This document shows positions 14,353 through 22,657 of a DNA stretch of 23,344 nt, in pieces. Numbering within the stretch: the first letter of the stretch is position 1; each line of letters begins with the position of its first letter. The stretch spans positions 1-23,344 of the IMG/VR virus record IMGVR_UViG_3300045453_000089, one strand, 5' to 3'. A program made the translations under genes and the position numbers. Below the pieces are notes generated by a model that saw nothing but the letters and a program-made list of their open reading frames with translations, did no database searches and was not told the DNA's origin. The DNA comes from a virus.

Positions 14353-14949
14353 ATGCCGAACGCCGAAGTCGATCTCTGCAACCGCGCGCTGTCGCGGCTG
14401 GGCACGCGCGCCACCATCGCGGCGCTCAGCGAGAACAGCACCGAGGCGCGGACCGTCTCGATCTGGTACGCTGCAACGCGCGATGCCCTGCTGCGCGTCC
14501 ACGACTGGAACTTCGCACGACGCCGGGTTGCGCTGGCTGACCTGGGGTCGCCATCGCCACGAGACATGGGAAACTGGGCCTACAGGTTCGCCCTGCCATC
14601 CGACTGCCTGCGCCTGCTGCGGCTCGAGACGCTTCCCGGCCTGCCGTCACCGCGCTTCGAGGTGGCCAGAGACGGGGCGGGCCGCATCGTGCTTTGCGAC
14701 GAGCCGGCGCCGCTTGCTGTCTATACCGCGCGGATCACCGACCCTTCCCTGTTCGATACCGGTTTCGCCCAGGCACTGGTCGACCAGCTCGCCGCACACG
14801 TCGCCTACCCCGTGACGCAGAAGACCGATCTCGCCGTGCGACTGGCTCAGGCTGCGCGGCTTGCACTGGCGGAGGCGATGACGGCCGACAGCGGAGAGGT
14901 GGGTAGTGGAGTGGAGGAGATGCCAGATTGGATCGCCGCTCGGGCTTGA
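14353..14949 (+). CDS. tail tubular protein A-like (head-tail adaptor)
   Basis: This 198-residue protein has the N-terminus MPNAEVDLCNRALSRLGTRATI, with TVSIWYAATRDALLRVHDWNFARRR shortly after. This is the clear signature of podoviral tail tubular protein A (T7 gp11-like), the ring below the portal. The middle has WAYRFALPSDCLRLLRLE and the end has AYPVTQKTDLAVRLAQAARLAL. GTG at 14338 is a possible earlier start, but it directly abuts the hairpin tail; the ATG at 14353 has a GGGG six bases away. Its usual partner, tail tubular protein B, is displaced by about 1.5 kb of inserted DNA. Confidence 0.85.
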   Translation: MPNAEVDLCNRALSRLGTRATIAALSENSTEARTVSIWYAATRDALLRVHDWNFARRRVALADLGSPSPRDMGNWAYRFALPSDCLRLLRLETLPGLPSPRFEVARDGAGRIVLCDEPAPLAVYTARITDPSLFDTGFAQALVDQLAAHVAYPVTQKTDLAVRLAQAARLALAEAMTADSGEVGSGVEEMPDWIAARA

Positions 14950-15026
14950 GAGGCGCGTGCGTGAAACGGAGTTGATGCTGTCGCCTGCAGCCGGCAGCAC
15001 TATAGTCTCTTATGCTCGGAGGTGCC

Positions 15027-15803
15027 GTGGATCTGAATGCCAGTCCTTTAGCCGAGAAGACATTCAGGCTGGCCGGGCTTGGCCTCCTGGGCTTCGCGAC
15101 CGTCACAATGACGATCGACGTCTTCGACGACATCACGCTGGGCGGCGCTGATTTCTGGTCGCGGCTGGTCAAGTTTCAGTTCTCGCTTGCTGCGCATTTC
15201 TTCACCCTGGCGCTGGTCATCCAGACCCTGAATAGCGCCTGGCGCGTCTCATGGCTGCTCACTGCGCTAGCCTTGGCGACGGCGGCGGCCGGTCTGGGCG
15301 AGGTCATCTGGATGATGTGGCTTGCCGCCATTTCGTTCGGGCCGACGGCGCTCGCCCGGTTTGTCTACGGCATCGTCGGGGCCGGTGCCGTGGCGGTCAT
15401 GGGCTCCGCCTTCGTGGTCGGCTTGGCGGCGGCATTCGATCGGCGTTCGCGGATCACCTCGGCGCTGCGGCTGGCGGTCGTAATCGGCCTGGTGGGCGGC
15501 TCGGCGCTCACCCTGCTGGTGGGGCTCGCGCTCGGCGCACGCGGCGGCAGTCATGTCGGCGTTCATCCTCCGGGCGGCGCGGTGGTGCCGTTCCTCGGCT
15601 GGTCGCTGGTCGCGGGCGACCTACGGACGCCCTACTTCTTCGCTCTCCACAGCATGCAGGTCGTGCCGCTCTGGGGGTGGCTGGTAGCGCGGCTGTTCGG
15701 CGGTGGTTTGGCGACTGCGCTCGTCCTCGGTGGCGGCGCTTCGTGGACCGCGCTCACTCTCTTCTTGCTGGAGCGTGCCTCTCGCGGGGAGCCGGCGTTC
15801 TAG
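15027..15803 (+). CDS. multi-pass membrane protein, unknown function (cargo)
   Basis: This 258-residue protein has about seven hydrophobic helices, roughly at residues 14-30, 50-68, 75-98, 112-136, 148-170, 203-222 and 226-247. It has no signal peptide. The strongest motif is RTPYFFALHSMQVVPLWGW (from residue 200), which I have seen in uncharacterised bacterial integral membrane proteins. GTG 15027 is chosen because GGAGG lies at 15018-15022; ATG 15012 is an alternative adding five residues. It is a host-type gene standing between the two tail tubular genes, which are normally neighbours, so it is probably inserted cargo. No function can be given. Confidence 0.65.
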   Translation: MDLNASPLAEKTFRLAGLGLLGFATVTMTIDVFDDITLGGADFWSRLVKFQFSLAAHFFTLALVIQTLNSAWRVSWLLTALALATAAAGLGEVIWMMWLAAISFGPTALARFVYGIVGAGAVAVMGSAFVVGLAAAFDRRSRITSALRLAVVIGLVGGSALTLLVGLALGARGGSHVGVHPPGGAVVPFLGWSLVAGDLRTPYFFALHSMQVVPLWGWLVARLFGGGLATALVLGGGASWTALTLFLLERASRGEPAF

Positions 15804-16499
15804 AACCTGTAGTGGATGGATCGGATCATCTTCGAGCAGGCGCGCGCGTCCCGGAAACGGTGAAAGCGGAATATTTTGCCGAGCCGTCGGCCGTGCCAGT
15901 CCGAGGTGGTCGGCGAAGTCAGTTCGCTGCAGCGTGCCGGGCAGCATGTCGACATAGGCTGGGTGAAGATACCTGAGGAGCATATTCTGGAGGTCGTTCC
16001 TGCCGATCTAAAAGACGGCGCGGCGCAGTGCGGCAGGACCTTGCCCAAGGGAGCAACGTGTCCGACGGCGCCAGCCGGAGAAGCGTTCGCCGCCGCATTC
16101 ACCGGAATGCGGAACTTGCGTTGCTGGCGCCGGTGCGGATGGCGAAGGCGTCGGCGCTGACGCAGATCGGCACGCTCGCGGTCCATTCGTGGCCCGACGC
16201 CTTGTCCTGCGCGTCGAGGGATAACTGCGGTACAGCATCAGACCGGGCCAGAGAAAGGCGCAGGCCTGCGGCGGCAGCCAATACCTGCCTCCCAAGATGA
16301 CGATCGGAGCGGGGCCGTCGTGTTGGCGCCGGTCCTCGTGCCGAGGCGTCGCTCGCAAAGCCAGTGACCTCGAAGGCGCGGACCGGGATGCGGCAGTCAC
16401 GTGAGCGATGACACGCGCGTAGTGAAGCGCAGACTTTGAGGGCCAAACCTGAAAGCGGGCGGACAAGGCGGCGGTGATCCTGCGCCGCCGCGATGCTGC
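15804..16499. other. 700 bp without a supported gene
   Basis: Several open frames overlap here on both strands, but none has a convincing start, ribosome binding site or known pattern. The minus strand carries fragments such as LLRYLHPAYVDMLPGTLQRT, and the plus strand carries EVVGEVSSLQRAGQHVDIGW in the same place, so neither can be preferred. It may be a decayed minus-strand gene brought in with the membrane-protein cargo. Near the right end, GGCGGCG (16467-16473) can pair with CGCCGCC (16483-16489) just upstream of the tail tubular protein B-like gene, but no T tract follows. Confidence 0.45.
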
Positions 16500-16517
16500 A
16501 TGCAACGAGGAGAAAAC

Positions 16518-19040
16518 ATGCCTGTTCCGATGATCCAGCCAAGCTTTGCCGCGGGCGAGATTTCGCCGGCGCTTCACGGCCGTGTCGATCTCGCCAAGTA
16601 TCAGGTCGGCTTAGCAACCTGCCGAAATTGGTTCGTCCACCCGTTCGGCGGGGTCAGCACGCGCGCGGGTACCGCCTTTGTGGGGGAGGCCGTCGACTCT
16701 TCGGTGCGTTCGCGCTTGGTGCCGTTCCAGTTCAGTGCGATGGAGACCTACGTGCTGGAGTTCGCGCACCGGAAGATGCGCGTTATATCGGCCGGTTCCG
16801 GAGGAACTGCCGAGGATGGTGGCTATGTCCTCGAGACAGCAGTTCCGATAGCCAACATCGTCAACGCGACAACAGGCCTAGTGACGACGGCAGCGCCGCA
16901 CGGCTTTGCCGCCGGTGACCATGTCTGGATCGATGGCGTGCAAGGCATGCTCGAGATCAATCGCTGCCGCTTCACCGTGGCGGCTGCGACTGCCACTTCA
17001 TTTCAGCTCGCCGGCACCGACACCTCGATGTGGAACACCTGGAGTGGAGGCGGAACCGTGGCCCGCCTTTATACACTCGCCACGCCCTATGCCGGCTCCG
17101 ATCTCGCGTTGCTTAAGTATGTGCAGTCGGCGGATACGATGACGCTCACCCATCCCGGCTATGCGCCGCGCAATCTGACTCGCACTGGGCATACGGCCTG
17201 GAGCCTGGCGACCATCGACTTCGCTCCCGAGGTCGCCGCACCAACGGGGCTGGCCAGTTCCAATCCGGGCAGCGCCCAGAGTTACGTCCTGACAGCGGTG
17301 AACGACGAGACCGGCGAGGAGAGCCTTGCCAGCTCTGGAGTCGGTGCCGCTGACGCGCTCTCAGCCATTACTTTTTCGCCAGTTGTAGGCTGCACCTACT
17401 ACAACGTCTACAAACGGAGAAACGGAATCTACGGCTTCATCGGTCGCGTGAGATCCGGCAGCGCCTTCGCGGACAGCAATATCGCTCCCGATACGTCGGA
17501 CACGCCGCCGCAGCAACGCAATCCCTTCGTAGGGGCTGGCGACTGGCCCGGTTGCTCCACTTGGCACGACGGTAGGCAATGGTTCGCGCGCACTGACAAG
17601 GGCCCGCAGACCCTGTGGGCGAGTCAGTCCGCGAATTTCCGGAACATGAGCGTGTCGGAGCCGACTCGCGACTCTGATGCGATCACGCGCACCATCGCCA
17701 GCCGCGAGGTCAACGAAATCCGCTTTCTCCTGAGCCTCAACGCGCTTTTGGTCTTCACCTCTGGAGGGGAGTGGAAGTGCTGGGCCGGCAGCCAATCTGA
17801 TGTCATCACACCGGCCAATACGGCGCTGAAGCCGCAGGGCTACTCGGGCATCGCGCATGTGCCGCCAATCGTTAGCGGCAATTCAGCGCTGTTCGTCACG
17901 TCATCGGGCAGGAAGGTGCGCAATATTTCCTACGATCTAGGGGCCGACGCCTGGGCGGGCCGCGATGTCGGAATTCTTTCCGGCCATCTCTTCGAAGGGC
18001 GGCAGATCGAAGAGTGGGCATATGCCCGCGACCCCGACTCGATCGTGTGGTGCGTTCGCTCAGACGGCGTGCTGCTGGGCTTCACCTATTTGAAGGAGCA
18101 CGACGTTTACGCCTGGTCGCACCATATTACCGACGGTGCCGTCGAGAGCGTGTGTGCAATCCAGGAGCGAAACGAGACGGCGCTTTACCTTCTCGTGCGT
18201 CGTATCGTCGGGAACAGGGCCGTTCGTCATGTCGAACGCATGGCCTCGCGCCAGTGGGATGGAAATCCCGCCGACGTCCGGTCGGCGTGGTGCGTCGATT
18301 CGGGTGTTCGCTATGACGGCTGGAACGCAGACCCGGCGCGTACGATCGCGATGACGGGCACGGACTGGCAGGCCGGTGCCACCGTCGGCCTGACGGCCAG
18401 CGGTCATGCACCTTTCGTCGCCGTCAGCGAAGGTCAAAAGTACATCCTGCGCAATGGTGGCTTCGAGATCGCGGTAACCGTCGTCTCCGCCGCCGATGCC
18501 GAGCACGCTTCCGCGACGCTAGACGCGGCAGCCCCTAGGGAGATGCAAAACGTCGTCGTGGCGGACTGGGCGTTAGCAACTTCGACCCTTCGAGGGCTCT
18601 GGCATCTTGAGGGGCGGTCACTCGCTGTCGTTGCCGACGGCTCAGTACAGCCCGTGGCGACCGTGACTGAGGGCAGTGTCACGATTCCCCAGACGGCCGG
18701 GCGGATTCTGGCTGGTCTCCCCTATGTTTGTGACCTTGAAACCCTTGATCTGGAGGGCGACCCGCCGACGCTGCAAGGCCGCACGAAGCGTGTTCAGGAA
18801 GTCGCGCTGCGTGTACGGCTGAGCCGTGGTCTCAGCGTTGGCCCCAGTGCGGATCGCTTGGTTGAGATCAAGGAACGGTCGGTCGAACCGCCCGGCACGC
18901 CGACAGTGCTGGCGACGGGCGACGAGCGTGTGCTGGTGGACCCGTCGTGGAATGCCGACGGCCGGGTCTTCGTCCGTCAGGCCTTTCCGCTGCCGGCAAC
19001 GATCGTGGCCGTCATGCCGCGCCTCGAGGCTGGCGAATGA
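16518..19040 (+). CDS. tail tubular protein B-like (tail nozzle/hub)
   Basis: This 840-residue protein begins PMIQPSFAAGEISPALHGRV, then LATCRNWFVHPFGGVSTRAGTAFV, the standard opening of podoviral tail hub or nozzle proteins (T7 gp12-like). A beta-sandwich-like insert at about residues 240-325 (PTGLASSNPGSAQSYVLTAV to YYNVYKRRNGIYGF) looks like an Ig/fibronectin-type domain. It is followed by beta-propeller-like sequence (STWHDGRQWFARTDKGPQTL, then FTSGGEWKCWAGS). The start has GAGGAG at 16507-16512; ATG 16500 lies upstream of that site. The stop overlaps the next start (ATGA at 19037). Confidence 0.8.
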   Translation: MPVPMIQPSFAAGEISPALHGRVDLAKYQVGLATCRNWFVHPFGGVSTRAGTAFVGEAVDSSVRSRLVPFQFSAMETYVLEFAHRKMRVISAGSGGTAEDGGYVLETAVPIANIVNATTGLVTTAAPHGFAAGDHVWIDGVQGMLEINRCRFTVAAATATSFQLAGTDTSMWNTWSGGGTVARLYTLATPYAGSDLALLKYVQSADTMTLTHPGYAPRNLTRTGHTAWSLATIDFAPEVAAPTGLASSNPGSAQSYVLTAVNDETGEESLASSGVGAADALSAITFSPVVGCTYYNVYKRRNGIYGFIGRVRSGSAFADSNIAPDTSDTPPQQRNPFVGAGDWPGCSTWHDGRQWFARTDKGPQTLWASQSANFRNMSVSEPTRDSDAITRTIASREVNEIRFLLSLNALLVFTSGGEWKCWAGSQSDVITPANTALKPQGYSGIAHVPPIVSGNSALFVTSSGRKVRNISYDLGADAWAGRDVGILSGHLFEGRQIEEWAYARDPDSIVWCVRSDGVLLGFTYLKEHDVYAWSHHITDGAVESVCAIQERNETALYLLVRRIVGNRAVRHVERMASRQWDGNPADVRSAWCVDSGVRYDGWNADPARTIAMTGTDWQAGATVGLTASGHAPFVAVSEGQKYILRNGGFEIAVTVVSAADAEHASATLDAAAPREMQNVVVADWALATSTLRGLWHLEGRSLAVVADGSVQPVATVTEGSVTIPQTAGRILAGLPYVCDLETLDLEGDPPTLQGRTKRVQEVALRVRLSRGLSVGPSADRLVEIKERSVEPPGTPTVLATGDERVLVDPSWNADGRVFVRQAFPLPATIVAVMPRLEAGE

Positions 19041-19517
19041 CCGGCAGAATCGAGATGGGGATGGGGGTCGAGATCGCGACCGCGACTCGGGCGGATGTCT
19101 ACTCGCTCCTGCCCGCCCTGCGGCAGGCAGACATCGACGAGATTCGCACGGCATCGGGTCTGACGCCGGAGGCCGGCCTGCATAGGTCCTTCGCGCTCAG
19201 TACCCACGTGTGGGCCGCCCGGGAGGATCGGACCGCGGCGATCGCGCTGTGGGGGGGGGGGCCCGCTGTCGCTGAGTGCGGGCAAAGGGTGCCCCTGGCT
19301 GCTGGCTTCGGCGAGCTTCGATCGCCGCATTCGGCAGGTCGTCAGCCTGTCGCGACCGATGCTCGCCCGCATGCGCGCGGCCTATCCGCAGCTCGAGAAC
19401 CATGTCGATGCCCGCAACCGCCGGGCCCTCCGCTGGCTCGGCTGGCTGGGATTCACCATCGAGGCGCCGGCACCCTGGGGTGTCGAAGGCCGTCCCTTCC
19501 ATCGTTTCTGGATGTGA
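19037..19517 (+). pseudogene. T7 gp13/DUF2833-like virion protein, frameshifted at a poly-G tract
   Basis: The gene starts in an ATGA overlap with the tail tubular B-like gene. The first frame reads ADIDEIRTASGLTPEAGLHR up to ALWGGGP. After a run of 11 G at 19251-19261 the matching sequence lies one frame on: PLSLSAGKGCPWLLASASF, then LENHVDARNRRALRWLGWLGF and GRPFHRFWM to a TGA at 19515-19517. The joined product is about 160 residues. It has the GNAT-like pattern of T7 gp13-type internal virion proteins (PWLLAS, NHVDARN, RWLxxLGF). One G fewer, or two more, restores the frame. It may be a real slippage site or a sequencing error. Confidence 0.75.
19251..19261 (+). repeat. 11-G homopolymer inside the gp13-like gene
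   Basis: There are eleven consecutive G bases after GCGCTGT. With ten, the downstream coding frame continues. This is a classic slippage-prone tract and the longest homopolymer I noticed in the window. Confidence 0.9.
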
Positions 19518-19534
19518 TTGCCAGGGAGATCTCC

Positions 19535-20817
19535 ATGTCCCTCACCACGACGACCAACAAGATCGTCTACCAAGGCAATGGATCCACCACGGAGTGGCCT
19601 TCGCCTTCCCCGTTCTCGATGCGAGCCACCTCGACGTCATCGTCACCGATGCCGACGGTCACGAAACCAGCCTTTCGGCGAGCGCCTACGGCGTCAGCGG
19701 CATCGGCGCGCCGACCGGTGGGGCGGTGACATATCCGTTGGCTGGTGCGCCCCTCGCGACGGGCACGAAGCTCACCATCGTCCGGACGGTGCCCTACACG
19801 CAGACCACCGTGCTTTCTAATCAGGGCGGCTACTATCCCGAAGTCGTTGAGCGCCGCCTCGACGAAATCTACATGGCGTTGCAGCAGCTCGAGGAACGGG
19901 TCGGCCGCGCGAGCCTCTACGCGATCAGCGATCCGGCCACGGAGCAGAGCAACCTCGCCCTGATCCAGCAGCTTCAGGCCATGAACCTGCTCGACACGCA
20001 GGGCGATCTCCTGACCCATGACGGGTCGGCGTATCGGCGGCTGGCACGCGGCGGCGCGACCCAGGTCCTCGGCGGCGGCACCGAGCTCGTGTGGCGCGAC
20101 ATGGTGATGCCGGCCATGCACATCCACGGGCTGACCTACTCGCGGAGTGCCGCCAATGCGATCGACATCGCGGCGGGTGGGGCCATGTCGGAGGATGGTA
20201 CCGCGTGGCTGGCCTGGCCCGGCGGGACAGCGATCGCCATCGATGAAGGCTTCGGCGCGGGCGCCGGCGCGCTCGACACCGGCGCGATCGCCAATGGCGA
20301 TTACTGGATCCACTTGGTCAGACACGATGGCACCGGCGCCGTGAAGCCGCTGGTGTCGCTGTCGCGCACCGCCCCGACGATGCCGGCGGGCTGGACGAAG
20401 AGGCGGCTGATCGGCTGGCTGCGGCGCACGTCGGGAACCATCGTGGATTTCCACACGGCCGAGCTGACGGGCGGCGGCCTGTCCTTCGAATGGAAGCCGC
20501 CGGCCCTGGACGTGAATGCCGCGCTCGGGACGTCCACCCGGACCGACACGATCAGGGTGCCGGTCGGGATCGCCGTCAGGGCCCATGTCGCGGTCACGGT
20601 CGGCGGCGTCGGCAATGCCATCTTCGGCCAGGTCTGGAACCCCGATGCCGGACCTCCGGGCACCTTCAACGTGAGCTGCTGCGCCAACAACGGCTGGCAT
20701 CAGGGCCACGATCTCTGGCTGTTCACCAGTGCGGGCGGCCAGCTCTCAGGCGCCTGCAACTACAACACGTCGCAGTACTACATCAGCACGCTCGGCTTCG
20801 AGCTGCCGCGGAGGTAG
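19535..20817 (+). CDS. tail fibre protein, frameshifted near the N-terminus
   Basis: The start MSLTTTTNKIVYQGNGSTTEW has GGAG at 19525-19528. At GG 19596-19597 the frame breaks, and the rest continues one frame over as FAFPVLDASHLDVIVTDADG to the stop at 20817. One extra G would join them (TEWAFAFPV). The joined product is about 427 residues. Its first 130 residues are the T7 gp17-type virion-attachment domain, ending in the coiled-coil-like EVVERRLDEIYMALQQLEER. The C-terminal part has Gly-rich beta repeats (AIDIAAGGAMSEDGTAWLAW) and ends in WKPPALDVNA to TLGFELPRR, likely the receptor-binding tip. No C-type-lectin variable region or template repeat is seen, unlike the BPP-1 tropism determinant. 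Confidence 0.75.
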
Positions 20818-20819
20818 CC

Positions 20820-21233
20820 ATGTTCGTCAACAAGGAGAACGGCGTCATCGTCGAAAGCTGGTCGTCGGCACAGACCGACGCGCAGCGCGCGCTGGGCGAG
20901 GCCCATCCGGACTGGCTGCCGGACGATCATCCCGACGCGGTCGCGCGCCTGGCCGGTCCCGTGCCCGCGGCGGCGCCGTCCATTCCCAACTGGAAGGCCC
21001 ACGGAATCCTGACGATGGACGGGAAGCGACAGGCCGTGCTGGACCTGATCGGCGCGATCGGCGATCCAGCGAAGCGCGAGCTGGTCCTGTCGGCCTTCCT
21101 GCGTCTCGACCCGATTCCACGCGACAGCGCAACGCTCGTCGAACTGCTCACGCATCCCGCCGTGGGCTACGACGAGGCGGGCATCGACGATCTGTTCGAG
21201 CGCGGCAACGCGCTCCGGATCGACTGGGACTGA
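20820..21233 (+). CDS. small protein after tail fibre, possible fibre-assembly factor
   Basis: This 137-residue protein starts two bases after the fibre stop, with GGAGG at 20810-20814 inside the fibre gene's last codons. The N-terminal part (MFVNKENGVIVESWSSAQTD) is beta-rich. A Pro/Ala linker follows, then a helical part with MDGKRQAVLDLIGAIGDPAK and LRLDPIPRDSATLVELL. No family is recognised. Its position directly after the fibre suggests a fibre chaperone or tip protein, but this is inference from gene order. Confidence 0.6.
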   Translation: MFVNKENGVIVESWSSAQTDAQRALGEAHPDWLPDDHPDAVARLAGPVPAAAPSIPNWKAHGILTMDGKRQAVLDLIGAIGDPAKRELVLSAFLRLDPIPRDSATLVELLTHPAVGYDEAGIDDLFERGNALRIDWD

Positions 21234-21293
21234 CCGATGACCGACCCGTCGATCCACATCCCGGCGCTCCGGCCGGCCCGAACGGGAGCCGTC

Positions 21294-21572
21294 ATGAGCC
21301 CCTCCGACAACCCCTCGATGGTCAGCCTGCCGCGCGAGGCCCTGGAGGCGCTTCTGGAGGACGCCGCCGAGCGCGGCGCCAAGAAGGCGCTGGCCGGCGT
21401 CGGGCTCGGCGACGAGGACGCGCCCGACCACATCCGCGGCCTGCGCGATCTCTTCTCGATGTACCGCGTCGTGCGCAACGGCGCGCTCAAGCAGATCGGC
21501 CAGGGCATCGCCCTCGTGCTGATCGGCGCCCTCGTGTTCTTCGTCACCACCAAGGTCCAGTCCCCCAAGTAG
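21294..21572 (+). CDS. DUF6127-like single-pass membrane protein
   Basis: This 92-residue protein has a helical segment SLPREALEALLEDAAERGAK (11-30) and HIRGLRDLFSMYRVV, followed by one transmembrane helix at residues 68-86. The pattern matches the small DUF6127 proteins that sit next to holins in alphaproteobacterial prophages. ATG 21294 is chosen for its GGGAG at 21284-21288 and family-like length. ATG 21237, three bases after the previous stop, would add 19 residues and remains possible. It probably takes part in lysis or lysis timing, from its position before the holin. Confidence 0.7.
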   Translation: MSPSDNPSMVSLPREALEALLEDAAERGAKKALAGVGLGDEDAPDHIRGLRDLFSMYRVVRNGALKQIGQGIALVLIGALVFFVTTKVQSPK

Positions 21573-21583
21573 GAGGTATCGTC

Positions 21584-22054
21584 ATGCTCGCATTGTTGGG
21601 TTCGCTTCTCGGCCTGCTGGGCTCGCTCGCGCCCCGCATCATCGGCTTCTTCGAGCAGCGCATGCAGCACCGCCAGGAGCTCGAGATGCTGCAGGTGCAG
21701 GGCCGCTTCCAGCTCGAGATGATCCAGGCCGGCCACACCGCGAAGATGGCCGAGATCAACGCCACCGCCGACATGCGGACCGAGCTCGCCGCCTTCGCCG
21801 CGGCCAACCGGCCGACCGGCATCAGGTGGGTCGACGCCTTCAACGGCGTCATGCGGCCCTTCCTGACGCTCTGCTTCTTCATGCTCTACGCCGCGGTCAA
21901 GACCGCGCAGTTCATCGTGCTCGCCCAGGACGGCGGCATGGGGGCGGCGACGGTGCTGTCGCTGTGGAGCAACGAGGACTGGGCGGTGTGGGCCGCCATC
22001 ATCACCTTCTGGTTCGGCAACCGCACCTTCAACAGGGAACGCGGCCGCGGCTAG
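21584..22054 (+). CDS. 3TM-type holin (GTA-holin family)
   Basis: This 156-residue protein has three hydrophobic segments: residues 1-23 (LLGSLLGLLGSLAPRIIGFF), 90-113 (RPFLTLCFFMLYAAVKTAQF) and 131-146 (WAVWAAIITFWFGNR). A long charged helix separates the first two (QELEMLQVQGRFQLEM to TADMRTELAAF). NRPTGIRWVDAFNGVMRPF and FWFGNRTFNRE are hallmarks of the 3TM holins found in alphaproteobacterial phages and gene transfer agents. The start has AGGAGG at 21571-21576. It forms the lysis unit with the endolysin that follows 23 bases later. Confidence 0.88.
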   Translation: MLALLGSLLGLLGSLAPRIIGFFEQRMQHRQELEMLQVQGRFQLEMIQAGHTAKMAEINATADMRTELAAFAAANRPTGIRWVDAFNGVMRPFLTLCFFMLYAAVKTAQFIVLAQDGGMGAATVLSLWSNEDWAVWAAIITFWFGNRTFNRERGRG

Positions 22055-22077
22055 GCCGGCCGGACAGGGAGGCTCCG

Positions 22078-22545
22078 ATGCCCTTCGACGGCACATGGTC
22101 GCTGCGCCACGTCAGCACGCGCGGGCGGGCGCTCATCAAGGCGTTCGAGGGCTTCATGCCCTCGACCTACATCTGCCCGGCCGGGCATCCCACGATCTGC
22201 TACGGCCATGTCGTGCTGCCGGGCGAGAGCTTCCCCGAGCCGATGTCGGAGGGGGCCTGCGAGGATCTGCTGGTGCGCGACCTGCCGCGCTACGAGATGG
22301 CGGTGTGCCGGCTGATCGAGGTGCCGCTGCCCGATGCGTGCTTCGACGCGCTGGTGTCGTTCACCTTCAACCTCGGCGAGGGCGCGCTCGCGGCCTCGAC
22401 CCTGCGGCGGCTGGCCAATGCCGGCCGGCTCGAGGAGTGCGGGCCGCAGTTCGACCGCTGGGTGTTCGCCGGCGCCCGCAAGCTGCCCGGCCTGGTCGCC
22501 CGCCGCGCCGCCGAGCGGGTCATGTGGGAGGCGGGGTTTCGCTGA
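22078..22545 (+). CDS. GH24 endolysin (T4-type muramidase)
   Basis: This 155-residue lysozyme shows the GH24 catalytic spacing E-8-C-5-T: E24 in KAFEGFMPS, C33 in YICPAG, T39 in PTICYGH. Cys at the middle position is an accepted variant of this family. SFTFNLGEGALAASTLRRL and the final RWVFAGARKLPGLVARRAAE are typical of the second half. It cleaves the peptidoglycan glycan strand. No signal or SAR sequence is seen, so it should need the holin for release. AGGGAGG at 22066-22072 supports the start. It is the last recognisable phage gene. Confidence 0.92.
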   Translation: MPFDGTWSLRHVSTRGRALIKAFEGFMPSTYICPAGHPTICYGHVVLPGESFPEPMSEGACEDLLVRDLPRYEMAVCRLIEVPLPDACFDALVSFTFNLGEGALAASTLRRLANAGRLEECGPQFDRWVFAGARKLPGLVARRAAERVMWEAGFR

Positions 22546-22657
22546 TGCCCGCCCTCGCCGGGCCGGAAGCCGGCCGCGCGGCTCCGGCGCAACTGGCGAG
22601 CCTTCCGCCGGCCTGCTAGTAGCTTGCCGACCTTCAGAACCGGAACCCTCGTCGACC

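Noticed and set aside
15804-16186. Minus-strand frame with LLRYLHPAYVDMLPGTLQRT as a real gene
   Set aside because: It has no good start or ribosome binding site, it overlaps equally plausible frames on the other strand, and no family was recognised.
19535-20817. Diversity-generating retroelement target in the tail fibre, as in BPP-1
   Set aside because: No near-repeat of the fibre's 3' end with adenine-specific differences and no reverse transcriptase motif (such as YxDD) were found in the window.
22546-22657. Right-end attachment site after the endolysin
   Set aside because: Only short GC-rich inverted repeats (GGCCGG/CCGGCC) are visible, and no matching direct repeat was found near 1320-1350.
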